Source: Mucilaginibacter lappiensis
GTDB taxonomy: Bacteria; Bacteroidota; Bacteroidia; Sphingobacteriales; Sphingobacteriaceae
Length of the DNA: 64,000 nucleotides
Direction: 5' to 3'
Assembly: GCF_900155965.1 (NCBI RefSeq)
Contig: NZ_FTMG01000018.1
Span: 84,430 to 148,429 of the forward strand
The notes beneath the pieces were generated by a model. It ran no database searches, had not been told where the DNA came from, and was given only the letters and a program-made list of their open reading frames with translations. The position numbers and the translations under genes are program-made. Shown one piece after another: positions 32,664 through 40,207 of this stretch. The first letter of the stretch is position 1. Each line of letters begins with the position of its first letter.

Positions 32664-34451
32664 ATGAAAGACCTTGCTTACCTTAATAAATTCTTTTACA
32701 AGTATCGCTGGCGGCTAATACCCGGTGTGCTGTTTGTAATTATCTCCAATATTTTCGGGGTGTTACCAGCACAAGTGATCCGTGTAGCGTTTGACCTGGT
32801 GACCGAAAACATTGGAGCCTACCAGCTTTTTGCCGGGTTTAACAGGCAAAGCATGATCTATGATATTTTTGGTAGCAGCCTGATGCTGTTTGGTGTGCTG
32901 GTATTGGTACTGGCGCTGTTGCGGGGCTTGTTCCTGTTTTTTATGCGGCAAACTATCATCCTCATGTCGCGGCATATTGAGTATGATCTCAAAAATGAGA
33001 TCTACCATCATTATCAGGAACTATCACTGGCTTTTTATCGCCGCCACAATACCGGCGATTTGATGAATCGCGTTACTGAGGATGTAAGCCGCGTGCGCAT
33101 GTACCTGGGGCCGGGCATTATGTATACTATTAATACGGTAGTGCTGTTTATACTGGTGATATATGCCATGCTTACCGTAAATGTAAGGTTGGCCGTTCTT
33201 TCTGTATTGCCATTACCCATACTGGCCGGGGTTATCTATTACGTAAATAATGTGATTAACCAGCGGAGTGAACAGATCCAGGAAAGGCTGTCGGCCCTGT
33301 CGAGTTTTGTACAGGAGAATTTTTCGGGTATCCGGGTTATCAAATCGTATGTAAGAGAGGGTTTTGTCCGTAAGAATTTTGCCGCCGAGAGCGAAAACTA
33401 TAAGACACATTCTATGGATCTGGTAAAGGTGCAGGCCATGTTTTATCCAACTATGCTGTTGCTGGTGGGTTTAAGTACTGTGATCACCATTTATGTTGGC
33501 GGGGTTGAAGTGATGAAGGGCAATATCACATCAGGGAATATCGCGGAGTTTATAGTTTATCTGAATATGCTTTCTATGCCGGTGATATCCCTGGGCTGGG
33601 TAACCTCACTGATACAGCGGGCCGCCGCCTCGCAAAAACGTATCAATGAGTTTTTGCATGAAAAACCGGATATCATATCGCCCAATGTATCCGTACGTAC
33701 GGTTGAAGGTGCTATCGCGTTTAACAATGTATCATTTACCTATCCTGATACGGGTATCGAGGCTTTAAAGGATGTGTCGTTCACCGTGGAGCCAGGACAA
33801 ATGGTGGCTATTATCGGTCGTACGGGGTCCGGGAAATCAACCATCGCTAATTTGGTGATGCGGATGTATGATACCACGGCAGGCGAGATAGCTATTGACG
33901 GTATTTCGGTAAAACAATTGAATCTGGAGGGGTATCGCTCGCAAGTGGGCTTTGTACCGCAGGAGGTTTTCCTGTTTTCGGATACTATTGCCAATAATAT
34001 CGCTTTTAGCGCTGATGTATTGAATTTGCCCCTTGTAGAACAAGCCGCCAAAGATGCCGCAGTATACAATAATATAGTGGAGCTTGAGCAAGGCTTTGAA
34101 ACCCTGATAGGGGAGCGTGGCGTAACTTTATCGGGCGGACAAAAGCAGCGGGTATCCATAGCGCGGGCAATTTTTAAACACCCGCAAATATTGATCTTTG
34201 ACGATTGTCTTTCGGCAGTTGATACCCGTACCGAAGAGGAGATATTAAACAACCTGGGACGGGTAATGCAAAATAAAACCAGCATTATTATAGCCCACCG
34301 CATATCGACCATCAAAAATGCCGACAAAATTTTGGTAATGGATAATGGCCAAATTGTGGAGCATGGCAACCATGATTCCCTGATGCAACTCAAAGGAACC
34401 TACTTTGAGCTATACGAAAAACAATTGCTGGAAGAAGAGCAAGATGCCTGA
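32664..34451 (+). CDS. ABC exporter, membrane and ATPase domains fused (MsbA-like)
   Basis: The protein (595 aa) has six membrane segments in residues 1-320, then an ATPase domain with Walker A GRTGSGKST, a Q-loop in VGFVPQEVFLFS, the signature LSGGQKQR, Walker B ILIFDDCLSAVD and the H-loop IIIAHRIST. The residue after the Walker B Asp is Asp and not the usual Glu, as in one partner of some heterodimeric exporters. No second subunit is adjacent. Lipid or drug export is the family's usual role. Export of the nearby peptide is possible but unproven. Confidence 0.92.
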   Translation: MKDLAYLNKFFYKYRWRLIPGVLFVIISNIFGVLPAQVIRVAFDLVTENIGAYQLFAGFNRQSMIYDIFGSSLMLFGVLVLVLALLRGLFLFFMRQTIILMSRHIEYDLKNEIYHHYQELSLAFYRRHNTGDLMNRVTEDVSRVRMYLGPGIMYTINTVVLFILVIYAMLTVNVRLAVLSVLPLPILAGVIYYVNNVINQRSEQIQERLSALSSFVQENFSGIRVIKSYVREGFVRKNFAAESENYKTHSMDLVKVQAMFYPTMLLLVGLSTVITIYVGGVEVMKGNITSGNIAEFIVYLNMLSMPVISLGWVTSLIQRAAASQKRINEFLHEKPDIISPNVSVRTVEGAIAFNNVSFTYPDTGIEALKDVSFTVEPGQMVAIIGRTGSGKSTIANLVMRMYDTTAGEIAIDGISVKQLNLEGYRSQVGFVPQEVFLFSDTIANNIAFSADVLNLPLVEQAAKDAAVYNNIVELEQGFETLIGERGVTLSGGQKQRVSIARAIFKHPQILIFDDCLSAVDTRTEEEILNNLGRVMQNKTSIIIAHRISTIKNADKILVMDNGQIVEHGNHDSLMQLKGTYFELYEKQLLEEEQDA

Positions 34452-34581
34452 TTTTTTTGCGCAAACACAATAAAATGACGGAAATGTTTCAAAAAGTTCA
34501 ATAAAATTGAATAAAATACTTGCACTTTCAAATTTTGATTTATATTTATGCCAACCAAAACTAATTACAGGTATATTCATT

Positions 34582-34917
34582 ATGGGAGATTTTGACAATA
34601 GAGAGCGAGAAGAGGTTTTTTCAAAGAAGGTGAGAGCCGGGAAGAGGACTTATTTTTTTGATGTGAAAGCAACCCGTTCAAACGATTATTATGTTACAAT
34701 AACTGAAAGCAAAAAACGTTTGGAGGACGGTGTTTTTATTAAACACAAAATATTTTTATACAAAGAAGACTTCGAAAAATTTGCTGAAGGTTTAAAAGAA
34801 ACCGTTGAGTATATCAAGGCAAATCAGGAAGTAGTTGAAAAACGCTACGAATACAGCGAAGGCTCTGAAGTGGCTAAAGCTGCCGGCGCCGACGATGATT
34901 TCTCGTTCGACATATAA
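34582..34917 (+). CDS. PUR-alpha-like nucleic-acid-binding protein (DUF3276)
   Basis: The protein (111 aa) is one PUR-alpha-type repeat domain: EEVFSKKVRAGKRTYFFDVKAT, YYVTITESKKRLEDG, KIFLYKEDFEKFAEGLKETV, then an acidic tail ending DDDFSFDI. The Borrelia relative BpuR binds DNA and RNA and regulates expression (established for that member). I chose the ATG at 34582. The frame is open further up to a TTG at 34507, but that part is promoter-like DNA. It is a monocistronic gene with a terminator 35 bp downstream. Confidence 0.92.
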   Translation: MGDFDNREREEVFSKKVRAGKRTYFFDVKATRSNDYYVTITESKKRLEDGVFIKHKIFLYKEDFEKFAEGLKETVEYIKANQEVVEKRYEYSEGSEVAKAAGADDDFSFDI

Positions 34918-34949
34918 AAAGAGAACAAAACTAAACTAACGCCATAAAG

Positions 34950-34985
34950 AAAAACCTGCTTTTTACCAGAAGCAGGTTTTCTTGT
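34950..34985 (+). terminator. Terminator after the DUF3276 gene
   Basis: AAAACCTGCTT (34951-34961) pairs with AAGCAGGTTTT (34970-34980), with further A/T pairing outside and a T-run near 34985. Confidence 0.8.
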
Positions 34986-35011
34986 TTTTAACGCTGTTTG
35001 AAACAGGCATA

Positions 35012-35044
35012 AAAAAAGCGATGAGTAAAACCCATCGCTTTTTT
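35012..35044 (-). terminator. Terminator after sucC
   Basis: AAAAAAGCGATG (35012-35023) pairs with CATCGCTTTTTT (35033-35044), a perfect 12-bp stem. On the minus strand it ends in Ts and lies 20 bases beyond the sucC stop. Confidence 0.85.
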
Positions 35045-35064
35045 ATATTCAATACCAGCTTTAA

Positions 35065-36258
35065 TTACAAAGCCAATACTTCTTTTACTCTTTCTGCAGC
35101 TTCTTTTAGCAGGATAGCTGAGAATACTTTTAAACCTGAATTATCGATCAGTGCTTTTGCTTCGGCAGCGTTGGTGCCTTGCAAACGAACAATGATAGGT
35201 ACAGGAATGTTGCCAATTTCTTTATAAGCATCAATAACACCTTGCGCCACACGGTCGCAACGTACTATACCACCAAAAATATTGATCAGGATAGCTTTCA
35301 CGTTCGGGTCACTCAGGATGATGTTAAAACCAGCTTTAACCGTTTGCGCGTTAGCGGTACCACCTACATCTAAAAAGTTAGCAGGCTCGCCACCGGCCAG
35401 TTTAATGATATCCATGGTAGCCATAGCTAAACCGGCACCGTTAACCATACAACCCACGTTACCGTCGAGTTTTACATAGTTCAGGTTTGATTTTCCGGCT
35501 TCTACTTCGGTTGGATCTTCCTCGTCGGTATCGCGCATAGCAGCGTAATCCGGGTGACGGTATAATGCGTTATCGTCTAAATTTACTTTAGCATCAACCG
35601 CTAAAATTTTATTGTCAGATGTTTTTAATACCGGGTTAATTTCAAATTGCGAAGAATCGGTAGCATCATAAGCTTTGTATAAAGCAGTGATGAACTTGGT
35701 CATATCCTTAAATGCCTCGCCTGATAAACCCAGGTTGAAAGCGATTTTACGGGTTTGAAATGCCTGTAAACCAACCTTAGGATCAATTTCTTCTTTAAAT
35801 ATTAATTCTGGGGTTGAGTGAGCAACTTCTTCAATGTCCATACCACCTTCGGTGCTGTACATAATAATGTTACGACCTTTGGCGCGATCAAGCAGTACGC
35901 TCATGTAAAACTCTTTTGTTTCACTTTCGCCCGGGTAGTAAACATCCTGTGCTACTAAAACCTTTTTTACTTTTTTACCTTCTGGTCCGGTTTGCGGAGT
36001 AACCAGTTGCATACCTATAATGTTACCGGCAAGTTCTTTAACCTGATCATGATTTTTGGCCAGTTTTACGCCGCCACCTTTTCCACGGCCACCGGCATGT
36101 ATTTGTGCTTTTATAACAACCCAATCAGACCCAAAGTCTTCTTTAATTTTTTGCGCAGCCGCAACAGCCTCTTCAGGATTGTCGGCAACAATGCCTTCCT
36201 GAACTCTAACGCCAAAGCTCTTTAATATAGCTTTACCCTGATATTCGTGAATATTCAT
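35065..36258 (-). CDS. sucC: Succinyl-CoA synthetase, beta subunit
   Basis: The protein (397 aa) is the ADP/GDP-forming beta subunit of the TCA cycle enzyme that interconverts succinyl-CoA and succinate. It starts MNIHEYQGKAILKSFGV and has the ATP-grasp KAQIHAGGRGKGGGVKLA and FEINPVLKTSDNKILAVDAKVN. The CoA-ligase domain has FLDVGGTANAQTVKAGF, NIFGGIVRCDRVAQG and RLQGTNAAEAK. The start is the ATG at 36258. An in-frame TTG at 36300 adds 14 residues not found in the family. The alpha subunit gene is not adjacent, which is common in Bacteroidota. Confidence 0.97.
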   Translation of the reverse strand: MNIHEYQGKAILKSFGVRVQEGIVADNPEEAVAAAQKIKEDFGSDWVVIKAQIHAGGRGKGGGVKLAKNHDQVKELAGNIIGMQLVTPQTGPEGKKVKKVLVAQDVYYPGESETKEFYMSVLLDRAKGRNIIMYSTEGGMDIEEVAHSTPELIFKEEIDPKVGLQAFQTRKIAFNLGLSGEAFKDMTKFITALYKAYDATDSSQFEINPVLKTSDNKILAVDAKVNLDDNALYRHPDYAAMRDTDEEDPTEVEAGKSNLNYVKLDGNVGCMVNGAGLAMATMDIIKLAGGEPANFLDVGGTANAQTVKAGFNIILSDPNVKAILINIFGGIVRCDRVAQGVIDAYKEIGNIPVPIIVRLQGTNAAEAKALIDNSGLKVFSAILLKEAAERVKEVLAL

Positions 36259-36406
36259 GTTTTTTGAAGAATTTGCGGTAAATCTACAATTTTGTTTCAA
36301 AGGTTCATGACCTAAATGGAGTTTATTTGCCTATAGTACTTTTATTAACATTGTCTTTACAATAGGGGGGAGTGGTGAGTAGAGAATGGTGAGCAGGAAT
36401 TCTCCT

Positions 36407-36895
36407 TTATGGTTTGTAGATATGGTTTAATGCGTTCAAGCCCTGATGATATATAGTGGTTTCGTTATGTTTATAGACTTCGAACCCATGGGCCACACAT
36501 TCAAATAATTGCTCTTTAAAAGTTAAAATGTAATGATGGCACTTTTCATAGGCACGGGTATTGTAAAAATGATGGTGCCTGCCGTAGGTGCTTATCTTGG
36601 CTATCAAGTCCGAATCCTGCAGTTCATAAAAAGAATATGAACCTAAATTCAACTCATAGTATGGATGACCATTTAGCGTCTCATCATTTGGCGGGCCAAA
36701 CGAAAAGAAATTATGCCGAATGAACTTTAATTCAATTATTCCCTGGTCATATATATTATCTCTTTGTCTTAATTCTATTTGATCTTCATCATTACTATAA
36801 AAAATGAGCCGGAGATTATGATCATCAGCTATCAGCAAGGGGCACGGTGCGCCTACATCCATCACAAACTGATCTTTAATTTCAATTAATTTCAT
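36407..36895 (-). CDS. Conserved hypothetical cytosolic protein
   Basis: The protein (162 aa) has no signal peptide or membrane segment. The central block NDETLNGHPYYELNLGSYSFYELQDSDLI and the later YILTFKEQLFECVAHGFEVY look like a conserved family of about 150-residue proteins seen in many bacteria, without known function. Histidines are frequent (GRHHHFYN, CHHYI). It stands alone between sucC and the divergent lolD-type gene, with only 92 bp to the latter. I cannot assign a role. Confidence 0.7.
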   Translation of the reverse strand: MKLIEIKDQFVMDVGAPCPLLIADDHNLRLIFYSNDEDQIELRQRDNIYDQGIIELKFIRHNFFSFGPPNDETLNGHPYYELNLGSYSFYELQDSDLIAKISTYGRHHHFYNTRAYEKCHHYILTFKEQLFECVAHGFEVYKHNETTIYHQGLNALNHIYKP

Positions 36896-36975
36896 TTGAT
36901 AAGGTTAAAATCTATCTGCATTAAATTAAGTTGATTTTGCTCTAATAACCTAATAAAATCAAATTTAAAATCAAT

Positions 36976-36983
36976 TAACTTTG
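36976..36983 (+). promoter_or_regulatory. -7 box abutting the lolD-type gene (leaderless transcript likely)
   Basis: TAACTTTG fits TAnnTTTG and ends 5 nt before the ATG at 36988. Transcription from it would start at or very near the start codon. No good -33 element is seen. Confidence 0.5.
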
Positions 36984-36987
36984 CCAG

Positions 36988-37653
36988 ATGCTTAAAGCTA
37001 CATCTATCCATAAATCATACGGGCAGCTGCAAATATTAAAAGGGGTTGACCTGGAGGTACAGCAGGGCGAAATTGTAACCATTGTTGGCGCATCCGGTGC
37101 GGGTAAAAGTTCGCTGCTCAATATTTTGGGTACATTGGACAGGCCCGATTCTGGTCAGCTGTTTATCAATAATATCGAGCTGAGCAAGCTAAGTAATCGC
37201 GGTTTGAGCGATTTTCGTAACCGGAAAATTGGTTTTATTTTCCAGTTTCATCATTTACTGGCCGAGTTTACAGCTGTTGAAAATGTATGTATCCCTGCAT
37301 TTATAGCCGGTACATCACGCCCCGATGCCGAAAAAAAAGCGACAGAGCTATTGGAGCGTCTGGGTTTGGCCGATAGGATAAACCATAAACCCAACGAGCT
37401 ATCGGGCGGTGAGCAGCAAAGGGTAGCCGTAGCACGTGCGCTCATCAATAACCCAGCCTTGATATTTGCCGATGAGCCATCGGGTAACCTGGATTCGGTA
37501 AACGCGCTGGAACTGCATGAATTGTTTATCAAGCTGCGGAAAGATTTTAATCAAACCTTTGTGATTGTTACGCATAACGAGGATTTGGCTAATTTGTCTG
37601 ATCGTACAATTTTAATGAAAGATGGTTTAATTGCCGAACAACCTTTAGCCTAA
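36988..37653 (+). CDS. lolD: ABC transporter ATPase, LolD/MacB type
   Basis: The protein (221 aa) matches the LolD/FtsE/MacB group: Walker A GASGAGKSSLLN, the characteristic IGFIFQFHHLLAEFTAVENV, signature LSGGEQQRVAVARAL, Walker B LIFADEPSGNLDS and H-loop IVTHNED. LolD drives release of lipoproteins from the inner membrane with LolCE. No permease is adjacent, so the lolD symbol is provisional. The next gene starts 3 bp after the stop. Confidence 0.88.
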   Translation: MLKATSIHKSYGQLQILKGVDLEVQQGEIVTIVGASGAGKSSLLNILGTLDRPDSGQLFINNIELSKLSNRGLSDFRNRKIGFIFQFHHLLAEFTAVENVCIPAFIAGTSRPDAEKKATELLERLGLADRINHKPNELSGGEQQRVAVARALINNPALIFADEPSGNLDSVNALELHELFIKLRKDFNQTFVIVTHNEDLANLSDRTILMKDGLIAEQPLA

Positions 37654-37656
37654 AAC

Positions 37657-37965
37657 GTGAGTATACTGATAACTGCGGCCAATTCCGCACCTGCTTATAA
37701 ACTGAAAAATCTGCTGAATAGCGATCACGTGATTATGGGCGACCATATGGATCTGCCCGACTTTATGTTTAAACCGGGTAAGTTTATTCGCCTGCCCGAT
37801 CCCAAATCTGACATTTATACACATGAGATGCTTACCTTATGTTTAGATATGGGTGTGGAAACGGTTTACCTGTTTCGCCAGGCCGAAATTGACGTGTTGC
37901 TAAAGGCCGAAACATTGTTTAATGAATACAGTATAAAAATCCTGGTTGAGGGAAATGAACTATAA
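37657..37965 (+). CDS. Small protein of unknown function in the lolD operon
   Basis: The protein (102 aa) starts with GTG at 37657, 3 bp after lolD. It begins ILITAANSAPAYKLKNLL, a strand-turn-helix like the start of a Rossmann or pre-ATP-grasp fold, and later has MLTLCLDMGVETVYLFRQAEID. It has no catalytic signature. Its last 11 bases overlap the HAD-like gene, so the two proteins are probably made together. The NTP-binding-like beginning could be a relic of a carbamoyl-phosphate-synthase-like domain, but this is speculative. Confidence 0.7.
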   Translation: MSILITAANSAPAYKLKNLLNSDHVIMGDHMDLPDFMFKPGKFIRLPDPKSDIYTHEMLTLCLDMGVETVYLFRQAEIDVLLKAETLFNEYSIKILVEGNEL

Positions 37966-38563
37966 AGATATTGATGGGCGCAAAAGCGCTTTTATTTTTG
38001 AGTTGGATGATGTACTTTATCCCGAAAAAGATTATTTATTCCAGGTTTATTACCTGTTTGCCAATTTGCTGGAGTATACCGAATTAGTTGACGCAAAACA
38101 GACAACCGATATCATGGTCAATACGTATACAGCCTTAGGTAAAGATGCTGTTTTTAACCAGGTGGCCGAAGTTTTTCCCATCGCTGAAAAGTACCGGGAT
38201 AAATTTGAAAACCTGCTGATCACGGCCAAGCTGCCTTTAAAGCTGTTGTTGTATCAGAATATACTGACACTGATGCAGGAAATTGTGGTTGACCGCAAAA
38301 AGTTATTCATTGTAACTAACGGACATATTTCGCAACAGATAAATAAAATTAAACAAACAGAATGGCACGGACTGGAAAAGTACCTGGCCTGCTATTTTGC
38401 TGAAGAAACTGCCTTAAAGCCCGAACCAGACGTTTTGCACCTGCTCATGCAAGACCATAATTTAGAAAGAAGAGATATTGTGATGATCGAAAACTCCGAA
38501 ATTGACCGGATGTGTGCTGAAGCTGTGGGAATAGATCATATCAACATCGACAAATTTTTATAA
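37955..38563 (+). CDS. HAD-superfamily-like protein with degenerate active site
   Basis: The protein (202 aa) has the HAD layout: motif I in AFIFELDDVLYPEKDY, a helical cap, motif II LFIVTNGH, motif III Lys in ALKPEPD, and motif IV IVMIENSEIDRMCAEAVG. In motif I the nucleophile Asp is Glu (FELDD for FDLDD, codon GAG). In motif IV the usual GDS-x3-D reads ENSEID. Both changes argue against phosphatase activity and for a binding or structural role. It starts at ATG 37955, within the end of the preceding gene. A TTG at 37946 is less likely. Confidence 0.85.
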   Translation: MNYKDIDGRKSAFIFELDDVLYPEKDYLFQVYYLFANLLEYTELVDAKQTTDIMVNTYTALGKDAVFNQVAEVFPIAEKYRDKFENLLITAKLPLKLLLYQNILTLMQEIVVDRKKLFIVTNGHISQQINKIKQTEWHGLEKYLACYFAEETALKPEPDVLHLLMQDHNLERRDIVMIENSEIDRMCAEAVGIDHINIDKFL

Positions 38564-38620
38564 ACGCACACGTAACATAGTTGGTTATAAAGCGTTAACC
38601 ATTTATTAAACTGATCCGAT

Positions 38621-40198
38621 ATGAAAAAATTACTTTACTTAATACTTTTTTCTGCTATGGTTGTTGTTTCGGCTTGTAAAAAGAGTGATCCGGGCAACAA
38701 TAACAACAACAATAACGGGTCCGGTACCAGCGGAGCTACAAAACTTCAACTAATACAGGATTCTGTTTATATGATAGCCCAGGAGGATTATTACTGGAAT
38801 AGCTTTTTGCCTGTGTATGGTATTTTTAACCCCCGGCAATACACTGCTCAGAGTACGGATCTGCTCAATTTGAGCCAGGAGATTGACGCTTATACCCAAC
38901 TATCAAAAAATCCGGCTAATGGTAATCTACCTTATGAGTATGATCCATTTAATCCAGGAAGTTCCAAATACTCATTTATTGATGATGGTACAGTTAATAA
39001 GGAGTTAAATGCCGTAAAAGGCGATTTTGGGTTTAATTACTTTTATACCTATGCCAATGTGATCAGGGTAAGTTTGGTTCAGCCGGGCTCACCAGCCGCC
39101 GCAGCCGGTTTGCAACGAAGCGACCAGATCACCAGTATCAACGGACAAACCGGAAACAGTATTTACATTACCAATCTTAGGGATCCGGCTAATGATGCAG
39201 GTTACAAATATGTAAGTAATGCCGTAAATAATGGTAGTACTATAACGCTTCAGATACTTAAGACGGACGGTACCCAGAAAACGGTTACCTTGAATACCAA
39301 GAGCTATACGGTTAACCCGGTTATTTACACCAATACTTATGCGCTTAAAGGCGGGAAAACAGCAGGATATATGGTGTTTAATAGTTTTGTTGGCTTAAGT
39401 AATATACAGGCTCGCCTTGATTCTGTTTTTAATGCTTTTGCCAGTAAAAATGTAACCGATCTGATCATCGACCTGCGTTATAACGGCGGCGGTGATGTGG
39501 AAACAAGTATTTACTTAACTAACCTTATTGCGCCTTCAAGCGTAAGCGGGAGCGTAATGAATACTACTTATTGGAGTGCCAATATGCAAAATGATAAATA
39601 CCCCATTATTCAAAAAAAACTGGGCCCTTTCCCTACAGGATATTTTAAGTCAACGAATGCGGCACAGATCGAAAAGTTTTCAAAAGTGGGATCTGTAAAC
39701 GTGAACCGAGTTTTCTTTTTAGTAACGGGTAATACGGCATCAGCAAGCGAGCTTACTATCAATAACGTGAAACCTAAAATGAATGTTCAGTTAATTGGTG
39801 ACACAACCTATGGTAAACCGGTAGGCTTCCTGTCAAACCTTACGGTTAACGGCGATTACTTTTATACGCCAGAGTTTGAAACAAAAAACTCAAATGGCGA
39901 AGGCGGTTATTATACCGGGATGCCACCAGTAGGTAGCACAGCAACCGGCGGAACATATCAGGGCAAACGGGTTATAGAAAATATCCAGAATGATTTTGGT
40001 GATACCAATGAAACCTTACTGAGCCAGGCCATAGGTTACATTGCAAATGGAGCCTACCCAACAAGTTCGAATTTAACGGTCCAAAGCCTATCTACTAATG
40101 CGGTAGCGATGAGCGATTATCAGCGTAAAGTGCTGTCGGTAAAAACACAATCTTACCGTAAAAACTCTATGTATCTGACGTTGAAGGCGAAGAAATAA
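38621..40198 (+). CDS. S41-family serine protease with PDZ domain, lipoprotein
   Basis: The protein (525 aa) has a lipoprotein signal with Cys19 (VVSACKK), then a seven-Asn linker. A helical region is followed by a PDZ domain (VQPGSPAAAAGLQRSDQITSINGQ, about 150-222) and the S41 protease fold (TAGYMVFNSF, LIIDLRYNGGGDV, VTGNTASASELTI at about 369-380 with the active-site Ser, then DTTYGKPVGF). It resembles C-terminal processing peptidases and acts in the periplasm or at the outer membrane. It is 57 bp after the HAD-like gene and converges with smc. Confidence 0.93.
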   Translation: MKKLLYLILFSAMVVVSACKKSDPGNNNNNNNGSGTSGATKLQLIQDSVYMIAQEDYYWNSFLPVYGIFNPRQYTAQSTDLLNLSQEIDAYTQLSKNPANGNLPYEYDPFNPGSSKYSFIDDGTVNKELNAVKGDFGFNYFYTYANVIRVSLVQPGSPAAAAGLQRSDQITSINGQTGNSIYITNLRDPANDAGYKYVSNAVNNGSTITLQILKTDGTQKTVTLNTKSYTVNPVIYTNTYALKGGKTAGYMVFNSFVGLSNIQARLDSVFNAFASKNVTDLIIDLRYNGGGDVETSIYLTNLIAPSSVSGSVMNTTYWSANMQNDKYPIIQKKLGPFPTGYFKSTNAAQIEKFSKVGSVNVNRVFFLVTGNTASASELTINNVKPKMNVQLIGDTTYGKPVGFLSNLTVNGDYFYTPEFETKNSNGEGGYYTGMPPVGSTATGGTYQGKRVIENIQNDFGDTNETLLSQAIGYIANGAYPTSSNLTVQSLSTNAVAMSDYQRKVLSVKTQSYRKNSMYLTLKAKK

Positions 40199-40207
40199 CC
40201 AATAAAA

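Noticed and set aside
33740..34393. 217-residue antisense frame opposite the ABC exporter ATPase domain
   Set aside because: The sense strand carries all ABC motifs there; the antisense product is Ser/Cys-rich noise.
32062..34451. Complete bacteriocin system (precursor plus dedicated C39 exporter)
   Set aside because: The ABC protein starts directly with membrane segments and has no C39 peptidase domain, and no immunity or maturase gene is adjacent.
35065..36300. Longer N terminus of SucC from a TTG at 36300
   Set aside because: The extra 14 residues are not part of the family; MNIHEYQGKAIL at 36258 is the standard start.
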